From Zarea fungicola (taxonomy: Eukaryota; Ascomycota; Sordariomycetes; Hypocreales; Cordycipitaceae): a stretch of 64,000 nt of DNA. The stretch lies in the NCBI GenBank assembly GCA_900169235.1, contig FWCC01000204.1, positions 62,001 to 126,000 of the forward strand. The letters run 5' to 3'. Positions 11,110 through 21,939 of this stretch are shown here, piece by piece. Made by a program: the position numbers and the translations under genes. Under the pieces are notes generated by a model, which saw nothing but the letters and a program-made list of their open reading frames with translations, had not been told where the DNA came from and did not search any database. How positions within the stretch are numbered: position 1 is the stretch's first letter; each line of letters begins with the position of its first letter.

Positions 11110-13297
11110 TTTGATAAATGTGTAGAATGAGTCGATTTAGAGAAAAGGATCACTGGATTTGAATAAAAAGAAAATTGCAAAGTATTGTTCAAAAGAGAGA
11201 CTAAAGAATGAGAAATCAAGAAATGAATGAATGAATGAATGAGTGAAGCTGAATCTATCGGGTCTAGAGCAGAGAACTTGGACAGAACGCTTATATATGT
11301 AATCAACTTTATTCGGCCCGGGGCCAGACTGAATTTCTGAATGCTCTGCATGGCTTGATGTGTGGATTCCTTTCGTTGGGTCGGGGTCTGGTCAACTTGT
11401 TTCAAGATGAGCAAGGAGACTACTTCCCATGTCCAGGCTCCGCTCCATCCCACAAGCCCGTTGTCAGCAAACGCCATGTAGGCCGGCCTGTCGACTAACA
11501 ACGAATCCTGCCTTCTTCTTCTCCTAGTTTTCCTCCTTACTCAGTTTCTTTTGGACTAGCTGTGGTTATGCAATGAAATAGAAGACCAGTAGAGTAAATG
11601 GAGGTGGTTCAGCGGTCAAAGAGATCGGCTTGAGCCTCGTGCATGGTTGAAAGAGTCTACAAGAGAGTGGTTGCGGGACATCCGTCGGCTAAACCTTCGT
11701 CAAGGGAACATTCCTGCTGGCGATCAGCTAGGTATTAGATTGGCTTGGGGCACCCGACAGGGAGCTGCATTCAACCTAACCGCCCGTTTTTCGTTTCGTT
11801 TGAACGTACCCGGTCACACATTGGATCTGTCATCAACAAGCACAACTGCACGCTAACGCGAATAAGTGCGAAATTCGGTCAGCCCAAATTACACGGAGGG
11901 CCTGTAACGTTTCCAAGCTTTCTAAATTGCAGGGTGGAGCTTGGGGCCAGCCCACATATTTAGACATCCGCCTTGCCCGCGAAGCACAAGTTTCTCGTCT
12001 CATGTTTGCAGAAGCAGGGGGACACCTTTGTAGCCTATCAATTGGCAGTTTCGCAGCCACAGTCCACAATCCATATTAACTTTATCAAGAACCCCTTTCA
12101 ATGGTGGAAGGAGTTGCGTCTTAAGAAGCCCGTCGCGACTCCATTTAGTCAGGGTTCGTATCTTCCCGATTCCCAGTTTGGTCATTGGTATTATATTGGT
12201 CTCCGCAAGGGATCAAAAGGGGCTTCACACTGGCATATTTTCCGACTGAGATATATTACAAAATACTAGGGTCCGTTACATGCCGTGTACTACTACGTAA
12301 GTCAGGAGATTCATGAGTCGTCTGCTCCATTGCCAACAAATTCTCCTGTGCCAACAAACTATGCTTCTAGAGCAGCTATCCAGCATAACTCATCCTCAGC
12401 TTTAGCGCCTGGGAATTTGGGGACAAATTGGCCGTTCTGTGGGTTGGCCGACCTTGGACGCTAATGTCTCACCAGCTATCTGGGGATAGGCGGCCCAGCC
12501 TTGCATGGAATCCCCCCTGTGGCGTTCTAGGCGGTAATAAGCAACCTTTCCCAAAGGCGCTATTTACTAAGTAACGTTTTGTTCCCAAACTCAAGTAGGA
12601 TGGCGGAGTGGATAGATATCAAGCCCAAATGTAAGCAAATCTCAACTTATAGGATTAAGTTTGTCTTAGTGTCTCTATTAAGTTACGGCCCTTCTTTCTT
12701 TGGCAGTCCGGTGTGGTGGGATGTGATAGAGAATAGATCTTATAGGGTAGGTAGACTTGTGTATTTTGAAGGGCTCGATCCTTCATGGCTGCGAACTAAT
12801 ATTTCGTCGAATTGAAATTTTCAAGTGTCATCTTAATATTATGACAATCAATTGTTAATAAGGCGATGAACCTGTTATCTTCGATGGGTGGCCTAGTATG
12901 GGTTCGGTTCGCAGAGGATTAAAACCTGTACCAAACGTTCAACTGCGATTATAACCAAAACAGCCAGGGCCACAAAGGATTATGCGACCTACTTTCGTAA
13001 ATTTAATTGTTAATGGGTATCTGGTTTCAGTGACCTGCGCTCCACGAAAGTATCAGGCCATGGAGCGGCCTACGTTCAAAACTTCCCCCTGCCGAATACC
13101 ATTGACGACCAGGACCCAATGCAGATCTGGTCTGCACGACCCAGCTTGGGTTCGGACCGAATTAGGGGGTATGACGTTGGTCGCCTCGTGAAGTTTTCAA
13201 CAAACTAAAAAAACTAACAACTCTGGTTCCTCTGCTGCCGTCGTCTGGACTCCTTGGTCAAGTACTTGTGTTTAGCCTCGGCGACTCTTGAAAGCTC
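11110..13297. other. Long intergenic region
   Basis: About 2.2 kb with no supported gene. It holds the promoter of the LPMO-like gene, with a TATATATG element near 11290 and an ATGA tetranucleotide run just upstream of its start. Short frames at 11.6-13.2 kb show no family motifs. Confidence 0.45.
11223..11243. repeat. ATGA microsatellite
   Basis: Five tandem ATGA-type units in the 5' leader/promoter of the LPMO-like gene. Confidence 0.8.
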
Positions 13298-14194
13298 CTA
13301 CACAAACAACAAGGCAAGTGTGGCTGCCAAGACAAAGCTGGTATTTAAAATCGCTCCGCTAGACGACTTCCCGCCGCCTTTGCCACCTGTGTTGCTCCCG
13401 GTCGATGTTGCCTACAGATGCGATGTGGTATTAGTCAGTGAAACATGCGAGCAAAGACTTGGAAAGAAAATTACTTGGGGAGAATCTGATGCAATGGTAG
13501 TAGTGGTTGTCGGTAGGGTAGTAATTGTAGTGGTGGGCGATACAACTGCAGCAGCGATACTGCTTGCGGCAGCCTTGATATCTAGGCCGCATGGATTCAC
13601 GTCTGAACTTGTCTTGTAATTGTCAATGCAGACACGCGTAGAGTTATCGACGAGACCAACTGCCGCAACGGGACACCCATCGAGCGACAAAATAGCATCG
13701 CGAGGCAGCTTCCCGCCCGGATGGAGATGGAAGGTGAGATTCCCCACGACGCCAGGAGGAGTTGAGATCTCAAAGATGCCGTCAGACAAGTCCTTGCACA
13801 CCGGAGCGCTGTACGTCCAGGACAAGGTGCATATGTCAGTATCGCCAGTCCACCAACCCAGAGGTCCATCTTTGTTCAAAAAAAAGGGCCGACCGTACCC
13901 AAGCCGTGTGGAGTTGAGAAGATACAACGGTTCTGCATGGTGTCCCGGTAGTTCATCCGAATTAAGTACATCGTAGCTCTGAAAGGTACTGGCTTGGCAC
14001 GTAACAGTCCAAGAGAAGCTCATGACAGTCGAATTTTCAATGTTGCGAAGCCCAAACACCAAAGGAAACGGCGCGACGATGCCATAAGTCTCGTTGGCCC
14101 GTGGGAACACAACGTCAATCTCTGCGGGAGGAAGCACCGCGCCAGCAAGCGATGCTGCCAGCGCGAAAACCAGGGCTCTACCGAAATTATCCAT
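13298..14194 (-). CDS. Secreted GPI-anchored fungal protein, function unknown
   Basis: Two exons (14194-13475, 13411-13298), 277 residues. Signal peptide (FALAASLAGA) followed by an IDVVFPRANETY start and a Cys-containing domain of about 200 residues with several N-glycosylation sites. A Thr-rich stretch then leads to a short exon encoding a Gly/Ser linker and a hydrophobic tail ending ATLALLFV, which fits a GPI-anchor signal. The overall pattern resembles a widespread fungal secreted family I believe is called DUF7136. Likely plasma-membrane or cell-wall attached. The second exon is supported by phase and by the tail it supplies, since without it the frame ends in unrelated sequence. Confidence 0.78.
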
Positions 14195-15249
14195 GGGGCA
14201 GGAAAATTCACTACATGATGAATACGAAGCGTTACAGCTCCGCGCTGGCCGTGACCTTATCTATAACTAATGCGTCAATGGAAAAGGTAAACTCTTACGG
14301 CGCACGTGTTAGGGCTGTAGGCAAATGATTTTCAATGCAGAGGGTTTCTCGTGTTCAATGCGAAAGCAAAGCTTGCCAATGATTATATCGTCGTGACAGT
14401 CAAAAGTCAGCTGCGGCTGACGGGGGTTCGTGTGGCTTATTACCCCTGCCAAGTCAACAACACAACGGCCAGCCTTACCTCGGTCACCCGTTAGCTAGGT
14501 TGGGCGACATGCCGGGTAAATTTGCCGGCAGTTTTTTGTTTTATGTCCCTGGCTAGTATGCGCGTTAGGGCCATCATTTGCCACGCTTACGTAAGTGAAA
14601 CAAATTACCGTCGGCCTTCTTTAATATTGACATTTTCCTGCAGGGATCTACTACATCACTTCCGGGTGTGCTGGATCTTAGTCCTGCAGCTAAAATATGG
14701 CTGTTTTTATTATAACCAAATCTGAATCAAGCAAGTAGCCACGGAACAACGCAGCCGGCTGACAGTACATAAACTGTAAGCTAACTATGAATCCTTGTAC
14801 CTCAATGCTGGCTGGTCGCAATGGTGGACATTCTCATTTAATAAAAGCCGAGTAATATAGAGTGGATCAGTATGATGTGCACCCAGCTGGAGCGGTTGCC
14901 GATTACCGAGTCGCGAGAAATGTCAAAGCGCGGCGATAATAACTGAACACCACTATTAGTGCTAGAGATTGAAAAAGCGCGAGGGCTAGGGAGGGTCGAT
15001 AATAAACCTTTCCCCGCAATGGAGAGAGGAATCTTCGTGCCTGATGTACAGCTGGGGGAGGTTGACAGAAGTGATGAGAGCCCTCTAGCAAAGATTTGGA
15101 TCGTTACAAATCCGCAACACGTTCGACTTTTTTTGGTGCCAGTGCAATAAGCCAATTAGCAGTCTTGTTGGGCGAGGCTACTGTGAGTAGCTAGTGCATT
15201 GAAAAGTCATAAAAGTTTCTACGAAGAGACTAGAAATACATTAACATTC
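14195..15249. other. Intergenic
   Basis: About 1 kb; promoter of the GPI protein gene on the right of its start and 3' flank of the dehydrogenase. No gene supported. Confidence 0.45.
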
Positions 15250-16428
15250 CTATAGCTTATTTTGCAGATAGTGCTGGCTAGATGTTCCTTCACGGCTGTC
15301 ATTCACATTAGATGCTGGTAGCCCACTTGCTGTCAAGATCTCCCTCTCAACTTCGTCTCCGAAACTCAAGGTAGTACCACGGCCTCCCATATCAGGTGTC
15401 ATGATTGATGGGTCAGATCGAGCCAAGACATTCTCGATGGCTTGAAGTAGGGCATCCGCTGCTGCCGTGTGGCCAAAATGCTGGAGCATCATTTGGCCGG
15501 CCCAAATCATGCCGACTGGGTTGGCAATCCCCTTGCCGGCAATATCTGGCGCGCTTCCATGGACAGGCTCGAATAAACTGGGAAATTTCCCTTCGGGGTT
15601 GATGTTTGCAGAAGGCGCAATACCAATTGTTCCTGTGCAAGCGGGACCCAGGTCGGAGAGAATATCTCCAAAGAGGTTGCTGGCGACGATGACATCGAAA
15701 ATATCCGGACGTTGGACAAAGTGAGCGGTGAGAATGTCAATATGATATTTGTCAACATTAATGCCGGGAAAGCTCTTTGCCATCTCACGGACACGCTCGT
15801 CCCAGTAAGGCATCGTCACGCTGATTCCATTGCTCTTGGTCGCGCTGGTCAGCCTCTTTCGCGGGCGGCTCTGAGCGAGCTCAAAAGCATATCGCAACAC
15901 CCGGTCAACTCCAATCCTTGTCATAACTGTTTCCTGAAGAACGGTTTCTCGCTCCGTGCCTTCGAAAATTTTACCGCCAATACTACTGTACTCGCCCTCG
16001 GTGTTCTCCCGGACAACCCAAAAATCAATGTCGCCTGGTTTGCGGCCGGCGAGTGGGCAGCGGATACCAGGCATAAGACGACATGGCCGTAGATTGATGT
16101 ACTGGTCGAATTCGCGGCGGAACTTGATGAGGCTTCCCCATAAGGAGACATCGTCAGGAACGACATCTGGTAGGCCAACGGCACCAAAGTAAATAGCATC
16201 AAACTTGATCAACTTCTCCTTCCAATCTGGTGGCATCATGTCGCCGTGCTCCAAGTAATGGCGACAGTTGGCAAAGTCGAACCATTCAAACTGAAACGTA
16301 ATATTATATGCCCGGCCAATCGCCTCGAGGCATCGGACGCCCTGGGGCATAACCTCTTGGCCAATGCCATCACCGGGAATGACGGCAATCTTGAGGGTTG
16401 TGGCAGCCATCTTTGCAAACGGTTTCAA
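15250..16428 (-). CDS. Tartrate/D-malate-type dehydrogenase (IPMDH superfamily)
   Basis: NAD- and metal-dependent beta-decarboxylating dehydrogenase, single exon, 392 residues. Superfamily marks are IPGDGIGQEVMPQ at the N-terminus, LRPCRLMPG near residue 115, RENTEGEYSSIGG near residue 141, the ATKSNG loop near residue 198, SNLFGDILSD near residue 250 and EPVHGSAPDIAGKGIANP near residue 288. The SLWGSLIKFRREFDQYINLRP stretch favours the tartrate/D-malate subgroup over leucine-pathway 3-isopropylmalate dehydrogenase; absence of a mitochondrial leader agrees. A second in-frame Met at codon 7 may be the true start. A TATA-like ATATAAG lies about 100 bp upstream. The product (pyruvate or a C3/C4 oxo acid) fits the chemistry of the first block. 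Confidence 0.88.
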   Translation of the reverse strand: MKPFAKMAATTLKIAVIPGDGIGQEVMPQGVRCLEAIGRAYNITFQFEWFDFANCRHYLEHGDMMPPDWKEKLIKFDAIYFGAVGLPDVVPDDVSLWGSLIKFRREFDQYINLRPCRLMPGIRCPLAGRKPGDIDFWVVRENTEGEYSSIGGKIFEGTERETVLQETVMTRIGVDRVLRYAFELAQSRPRKRLTSATKSNGISVTMPYWDERVREMAKSFPGINVDKYHIDILTAHFVQRPDIFDVIVASNLFGDILSDLGPACTGTIGIAPSANINPEGKFPSLFEPVHGSAPDIAGKGIANPVGMIWAGQMMLQHFGHTAAADALLQAIENVLARSDPSIMTPDMGGRGTTLSFGDEVEREILTASGLPASNVNDSREGTSSQHYLQNKL

Positions 16429-16820
16429 ACGGTTGTAGATGGTTATCGATACGTTTCTTAAGGAAAAGGAAACTTGATTGACTGCTCACTCGCTATAGTA
16501 CCAGAGCCTGCGGGTGGGCGGCGACTTATATCCAGGAAGCATTCCCATTGTGGGGAGGCGGGGAGGGCGGTAGAATGAAGAGCCGACGAGCTTACACCGA
16601 TCTCGCCCGGGCTCTTGAAACCCTACAATGACACTCCCGCTGTATGAATAACCGGAATGTATCGAACCGATGCAAAGACATCAACGAACGTCTTGTCGTG
16701 CGATATTCATTTTGACAGCATGGCGGGCAGGGTCCTGGAGCCTGAATTGGCGCTGTCCAACGTATACATTACCGCATGCTAGGATTTATTTCAGACTGCC
16801 TTGTTCAAAGAGATTTATTT
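16429..16820. promoter_or_regulatory. Promoter region of the dehydrogenase gene
   Basis: Contains a TTATATCC element near 16528 (TATA-like on the minus strand) and GC-rich stretches. The right part is the 3' flank of the hydrolase gene. Confidence 0.4.
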
Positions 16821-17729
16821 CTAACAGAAGAAGCTTACTACCTCGGATGCTACTATTTCTGGAACCTGCTCCGGAATATAATGGCCCGAGTCCAAACTAC
16901 GGCCCTCAACAGTCACATCGTCCGAAGTAACTGCTTGCCATTCTTTCACAGCGTCAAAACATTTTTCAATAACCCCATGCTGGCCCCAAAATACACGCAA
17001 GGGACATTGAACTAGCTTCCCTTTCGATAGGTCATCCCGTGCCTCGTCTAGATCCAGCGATGCGCTTGCCCGATAGTCTTGACACATCCCATGCACCGCG
17101 GCGGGATCCCCTAGACCCTTGACATAGGAGTCGAAATGTGAGTTTTCAAAAATCGTGAGACCCTTTTCCTGACGGCCACCCATGAACAATTGAGCAAACT
17201 CTCGAGGGCTATTGGAAATCAGCGTCTCGGGGAGAGGCTCTTTTTGGATAAAAAAGAACCAGTGAAAGTACGCCTCGGCAAACGCCTGATCCGTCTTGCT
17301 ATACATGGCAAGCGTCGGACAAATGTCTAGAAAAATCGCCTTTTCCACGCGCGTCGGGTAATCCACGCAGAGCTTGTGGGCGACACGCGCGCCGCGGTCG
17401 TGGGCACAGACGAAGAAGCTGCCAGTGCAGCCGAGGGCGTCCATGACGGCGATGCAATCGCGAGCCATTACGCTTTTTGCGTAAGCTGCGACTGCTTCCG
17501 GTTTGGAAGAGTCTCCGTAGCCACGGAGATCCATGGCGACAATGTTGTATTTTCCAGCCAGCAGCTGCGCGACACGATGCCAGATTCTGTGGTTCTGCGG
17601 AGAGCCGTGCAGGAGAAGTAATGTCGGCAGCGCAGATGCAGTAGCATCGCTGCTTTTGAGACCGAAAATTGTCACATTTTCGGGCGCAGACTGCGTCTGG
17701 ATTGTAAAGGGCGTGAATCCGTCAAACAT
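16821..17729 (-). CDS. Haloacetate (fluoroacetate) dehalogenase-like hydrolase
   Basis: Alpha/beta hydrolase, single exon, 302 residues from the Met of FDGFTPF. An upstream in-frame Met would add 19 residues of non-conserved sequence, so I prefer the shorter form. It carries the full residue set known from bacterial fluoroacetate dehalogenase: nucleophile Asp111 with Arg112 and Arg115 (HDRGAR, carboxylate binding), Asp135, the halide pocket His156-Trp157 and Tyr219 (QDYRAS), and catalytic His283 (SGHYIP). Numbering nearly matches the bacterial enzyme. Family reaction: hydrolytic loss of halide from a 2-haloacid, giving a 2-hydroxy acid. Some relatives are epoxide hydrolases, but the His-Trp-Tyr halide pocket argues for dehalogenation. 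Probably cytosolic. Confidence 0.87.
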   Translation of the reverse strand: MFDGFTPFTIQTQSAPENVTIFGLKSSDATASALPTLLLLHGSPQNHRIWHRVAQLLAGKYNIVAMDLRGYGDSSKPEAVAAYAKSVMARDCIAVMDALGCTGSFFVCAHDRGARVAHKLCVDYPTRVEKAIFLDICPTLAMYSKTDQAFAEAYFHWFFFIQKEPLPETLISNSPREFAQLFMGGRQEKGLTIFENSHFDSYVKGLGDPAAVHGMCQDYRASASLDLDEARDDLSKGKLVQCPLRVFWGQHGVIEKCFDAVKEWQAVTSDDVTVEGRSLDSGHYIPEQVPEIVASEVVSFFC

Positions 17730-18224
17730 GGCGAAAGTGGTTCGTGGTAAGTTGGCTCTCCAGGCTTGGACACAGATCCAGGTCATGCGCCTCTCTTATC
17801 ATATTGTTCTCGGTCGCAGTCGGAACTGGACGGCCAAGCGGGGCCATTCCATGAGAAGCCTAATTAAGCTGGGGACCAATAGCCAATACTGGTTTTGTGA
17901 AGCCAGCATTTGATTCAAGAGAGACTTCGCCTAGTGCCAAGAAGCCGGCCAGACTCGATGAGCGGCTTTAAGTTTTGGCGAAACCACCTGGACATTTGTA
18001 GTGGGGTTAGCCACGCCGCTCTTGGATTGTCGCTTAAAAGATCACCCGATGCTTGCACACTTGGTCTCTTTGCAGCACATGTCGTCGCCAACAAGTACCT
18101 GCCATCTGGTCATCGGTGGTCCGTCGCGACGAACTCGGCAATTTATTTCATTCGGCTGTATCGAAATTGAGAAATATTGCGGCTCTTGCGAGTAGCAAAT
18201 GGTGCCCGCCTGGGCGGAGTTAAA
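17730..18224. promoter_or_regulatory. Divergent promoter region
   Basis: About 500 bp between the dehalogenase-like gene (minus) and the Zn2Cys6 gene (plus). It therefore holds both promoters. Confidence 0.45.
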
Positions 18225-19141
18225 ATGCCACCGAAAGTTCGGGGTCGCGCAGCCTGTAATCAATGTCGCTCACGGAAGCAAAAGGTATGGTACCTACAAC
18301 AAGCTGAGCGAATGAAGAAAAATTATTTCGATATTTTACTAATGTGTATCTGCTTTTAGTGCGATGAAAAGAGGTACGTTTATGGCAAATGTGATAATCA
18401 AGTGTAGGTGCCAACCCTAGTTGCTCACATCTGACATGGCAGACCAACCTGCTCCCGGTGCCGCGACTTGAACAAGCAATGCCAATGGCCAGGGCTGCGC
18501 AAACGGTAAGTAGTAATTCCAGTTAGCTGGAGACAAGACGCGACAGTTCCGTCGGCAAAGGACGAACCGTGCTAAATTTTGTCAGTGGGCCAGCAAAGGG
18601 TTATACCGAAGCTCTGGAACACAGGTTGAGAGAGACTGAGAATACTCTCTTGCGACTTCTCTCAGTGGTTAGTGTAGAAACACTGGAATCAGCGTTTGAC
18701 AACAATCCCGGGTTAAATATAACCGATGGCCCATCAGAATCAAGAACCGAAAAGGCTGAATTGGCTGCCCATTGGGACCAGTTTCCCCTGTCCTCGGCTC
18801 ACGATATTATGAGGTGGGCCAATGAGCAGGACAATTTCCGGAACTCATTACTAGGAGCGGAATCTGGTTTATCTTTGAGGCTGGATGAGCAAATCACTGC
18901 CCCATTGACGGTGCCTGTCTATCAAGGGGGAACCGGCAGCATCGAAGAGCTCTTGCCCACTAACAACACCACAGCAGCTACATTAAGGACACAGTTTGCC
19001 CAAAATTCACCAAATTTTGTGCAAAATATTAGAGGGCTTTACAATGCAACAGGCCTCATAGCTGAGAACTCTGAGGACTCGGACCCCGGGGACGATACAT
19101 TTGATCTGCCACAACAGTTCAAAGAAAAGTATCTTTGGTAG
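18225..19141 (+). CDS. Short Zn2Cys6 DNA-binding protein
   Basis: Four exons (18225-18284, 18360-18373, 18443-18505, 18586-19141) give about 230 residues. The zinc cluster is complete: C11, C14, C21, C28, C31, C38, reading CNQCRSRKQKC then CSRCRDLNKQC. Next comes a linker (GPAKGYTEALEHRL) and a leucine-rich coiled coil (RETENTLLRLLSVV). The rest is acidic and low in structure, ending EKYLW, the kind of short hydrophobic end seen in other small fungal zinc-cluster proteins. No fungal_trans middle homology domain is present, so it is either a naturally small regulator or a truncated one. It is divergent from the dehalogenase-like gene. Confidence 0.75.
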
Positions 19142-19732
19142 TCTCTTTCAGATACATCAAACAGTTAACTATTTACGCGGTCCAAAATTAATCGAAGTTG
19201 GTGACATTGATCAACAACATTCAGATAAGGCCTATTCTTGCCAAGATGTTAAAGCTAATGCAGTTTGAGACAAGTAACACAACGTCAGAAGTAAAAGATA
19301 AAGTATCATTGCAGCAGAACTCCCTTTCCGCTGCCAATTTTAGGCTGCAGTTTAACAGGAGCTGTGAGAATACAGGTATATAGTGTACAATATAAGAGGT
19401 ATTTGCTATCATCATAAAGCTTGAGCGAAACGGCCTTCGTAGTATTGCCTCACCCACCTGTTGCCTTAGTCCATCATGAGATGGACGAGTTGAGGGCAGA
19501 CCCGCTTCTGGAATTGCCGAGAGGTTCAGCGTAATGTAGATTTGAGCTACATGTGGATGCTTCAGCGATGGGGAATTCCATCTCGGAAACAAGGGCCACA
19601 CCTTACTGCGTTCTCTCCTTCGATTGAGCCGCAGAGGTACCATACATGGCTAGATAGTCCCGCCAGCAATAGCGTACAAGAGGTGGGGGTGGGTATGGAT
19701 GAGATTAATTGACTGATAAATTTCTGCATGGA
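19142..19732. other. Convergent 3' region
   Basis: Gap between two converging regulator genes. No gene supported. Confidence 0.5.
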
Positions 19733-21939
19733 TTAGCTCAGGCGGTCTCCAAACGTCTTCACGTAAGAGTCCCACTCCGCATTGTCGAATAAGAGTCCCG
19801 ATACCCCGGGATTTAAGCCTTGCGCAAGAAGCTGTTGCCAAGCATCCTGACGGCAGAATTGATACGCATCAAAGCCAAAATCCGGTCCAGTATACTCCAA
19901 GACCGGCTGCCACATCTCCAAATATGACGAGTCTGGGGCCAAACCGGAGCCAGGTTCCGTACTGGGACGAGGAGGCGTGTGCGAAGCACCATGACTATTT
20001 TGCCTTCGGCGCTTGTTTCGGCTATCCTCGGGTGAACTTGCAAATACGTCGGTATGCGGCTCAGCATTTACCGTGGATTTATCCAATACTCTAAATGATT
20101 GTGGAGACCAATTGTTTGGTGAGCCGAACGGTCTTGATTCCAAACGACCGAGCATCAGATTGAGAGTATCGCGGCAGTGCCCGGCGCTAGCCCAAGTGCT
20201 GCTCATGCTGCCAAGCAAGTCAAGGCAGTTGTTTATATCCCTTGTAACACGGCATTAGAAAGAGTCCATCGTTTCCGGCCATTAGCTTACACTTACGAAA
20301 TTCCCTTGTCAAGCGGGTAGATCCTCAACAGACTTGCATAAGCCACTACGAGTCCTGCCATCCAAGTCGCAGAGAGTGTCCCTGGCCAGGCCAAAACGAA
20401 CGAACTGCGAGGGGTCTTCTTCAGTTGGCGGACTATAGAACGACTTGCGTTCAGCGCTGATTGTAAAGACGACCGAAAATCTTCACGATCAGTAGGCAGT
20501 GAGAGGAACGGGCGGTTGACAAAGAGTATGAGTTGGTGATATAAAATAGCAAAGAATGCCCCATGGGGGGAATTGGAACCATTCATATCTTCATCTTGAA
20601 GTAGAGATGGTAGACCGTTCCACCATGAATGAATTCGTGCAGTTATATCGAGAACGTCGTCAAGTTCAATGGATCTTCTATGTATTGACTTGTGAAACAA
20701 TCGAAGCACTGCACCAAGCAGCTTTGAATACGTCACAAGATAGCCGAGTGTCGAACCGGCAGCTTCCTCAGGCTGGGCCTTGTCCCGGTGAGCCGAGCTT
20801 TGTGAATCGGTATATTCGGCGTTTGTTGTGGTAGTTGAAGCTGGTACGCTGTCGTCCCGCGACTCCCGCCTAAATGATTCATGGTTTATGGGAAGGTGTG
20901 CACGAAGTTCGTCCCCAGCAGGCGCTAGTGAAGACTGGTAGTAGTGACCAACTGGATGATGCAATTCAGGGGTTCCTGGTACGCATACATCAACCTCGTC
21001 ATCGCTCAAAGCCATTGGGTGTCCAAGGGATAGACTGAGGTAACGATCTAGCACATAAGTGCACCACCATATTCTCTGTCGAATGACCAGCATGTCGCGA
21101 GGTAGTTGAATGTAACGAAATGGACACCTATGCAGCCCGGCTTGATATAAGACACGCGTTAGCGCTCCATGTACCGTGGATGCTGCTCTAGACGACATTC
21201 GCGTTATGAGATAGAGTTCCACAGCCAGCAGAACCTGTAGAGCACCTATATCCTGGCCGCCTGCGAGAACTCCCAACAGACTAGTTAGAACAGAAGGTGA
21301 GGTGATTCGACACCGTGGCTCTAAAAGCTCTTCACTGTCATCGTTCAGAGCTGCAATGTTGAAAACGCATTGGAAGCAGACGGCAATGCACAACTTATCG
21401 CGCATCGATTCGGCATAGGCTGCATTTCCGGAATCATGGGGCTTTTGGCCGTAGAACCGATTCACTTTTTCGAAAAATGTTGGACCATGTAAGAAAGGGA
21501 ACAGCGGATGCCACTTTTGAAAATACATCATCAGTAGCTTCTTGGCAGTCGCAGGCGGCGGAGGGGCACCTAGGCCGGGAATTGCAATGCCATATGACAG
21601 ACCCGGTGCATTTTCTGAACTCGCTCCGTTGGAGGAAGATTTGATCCATTCGAGAAGGGCGTCATCTTCTGTCCCTTGCTCCTGTGAGGCGTCGGCAGTG
21701 GCAGTAAGGAGGCCATGGAGAGAGCCAGGAGTCGGAGTCGTATTGTCGACAGTTGCCCCCGGCAGCTCGGTTTCATTTACAGAGGAGGCTGCAAAGGCTC
21801 TAAATACAGTATTGGCAAAGAAGACTCCGCTGGCGCTTCCAATGAACTCGCTCTTGTCCGGACGATGCGAGACGAATGAGCCGACTTCGATGGGAGGAAA
21901 CGATGCGCCAGCACCCCCCTGTCTCTGTCTGGCAGACAT
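19733..21939 (-). CDS. Fungal_trans-domain regulator without visible zinc cluster
   Basis: Two exons (21939-20297, 20240-19733) give 716 residues. The middle homology region (about 120-545) is clear: FQKWHPLFPFLHGPTF, an RVLYQAGLHRCPF helix, then RIWWCTYVLDRYLSLSLGHP. The C-terminal part is Ser/Pro-rich with a basic NKRRRQ patch. The N-terminus begins directly in linker-like sequence (SGVFFANTVFRAF) that normally follows a zinc cluster, and a stop codon lies two codons before the Met. I find no CxxC cluster in any frame in the 200 bp upstream. So it may be a co-regulator or may have lost its DNA-binding exon; an undetected distant first exon is possible. Confidence 0.72.
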
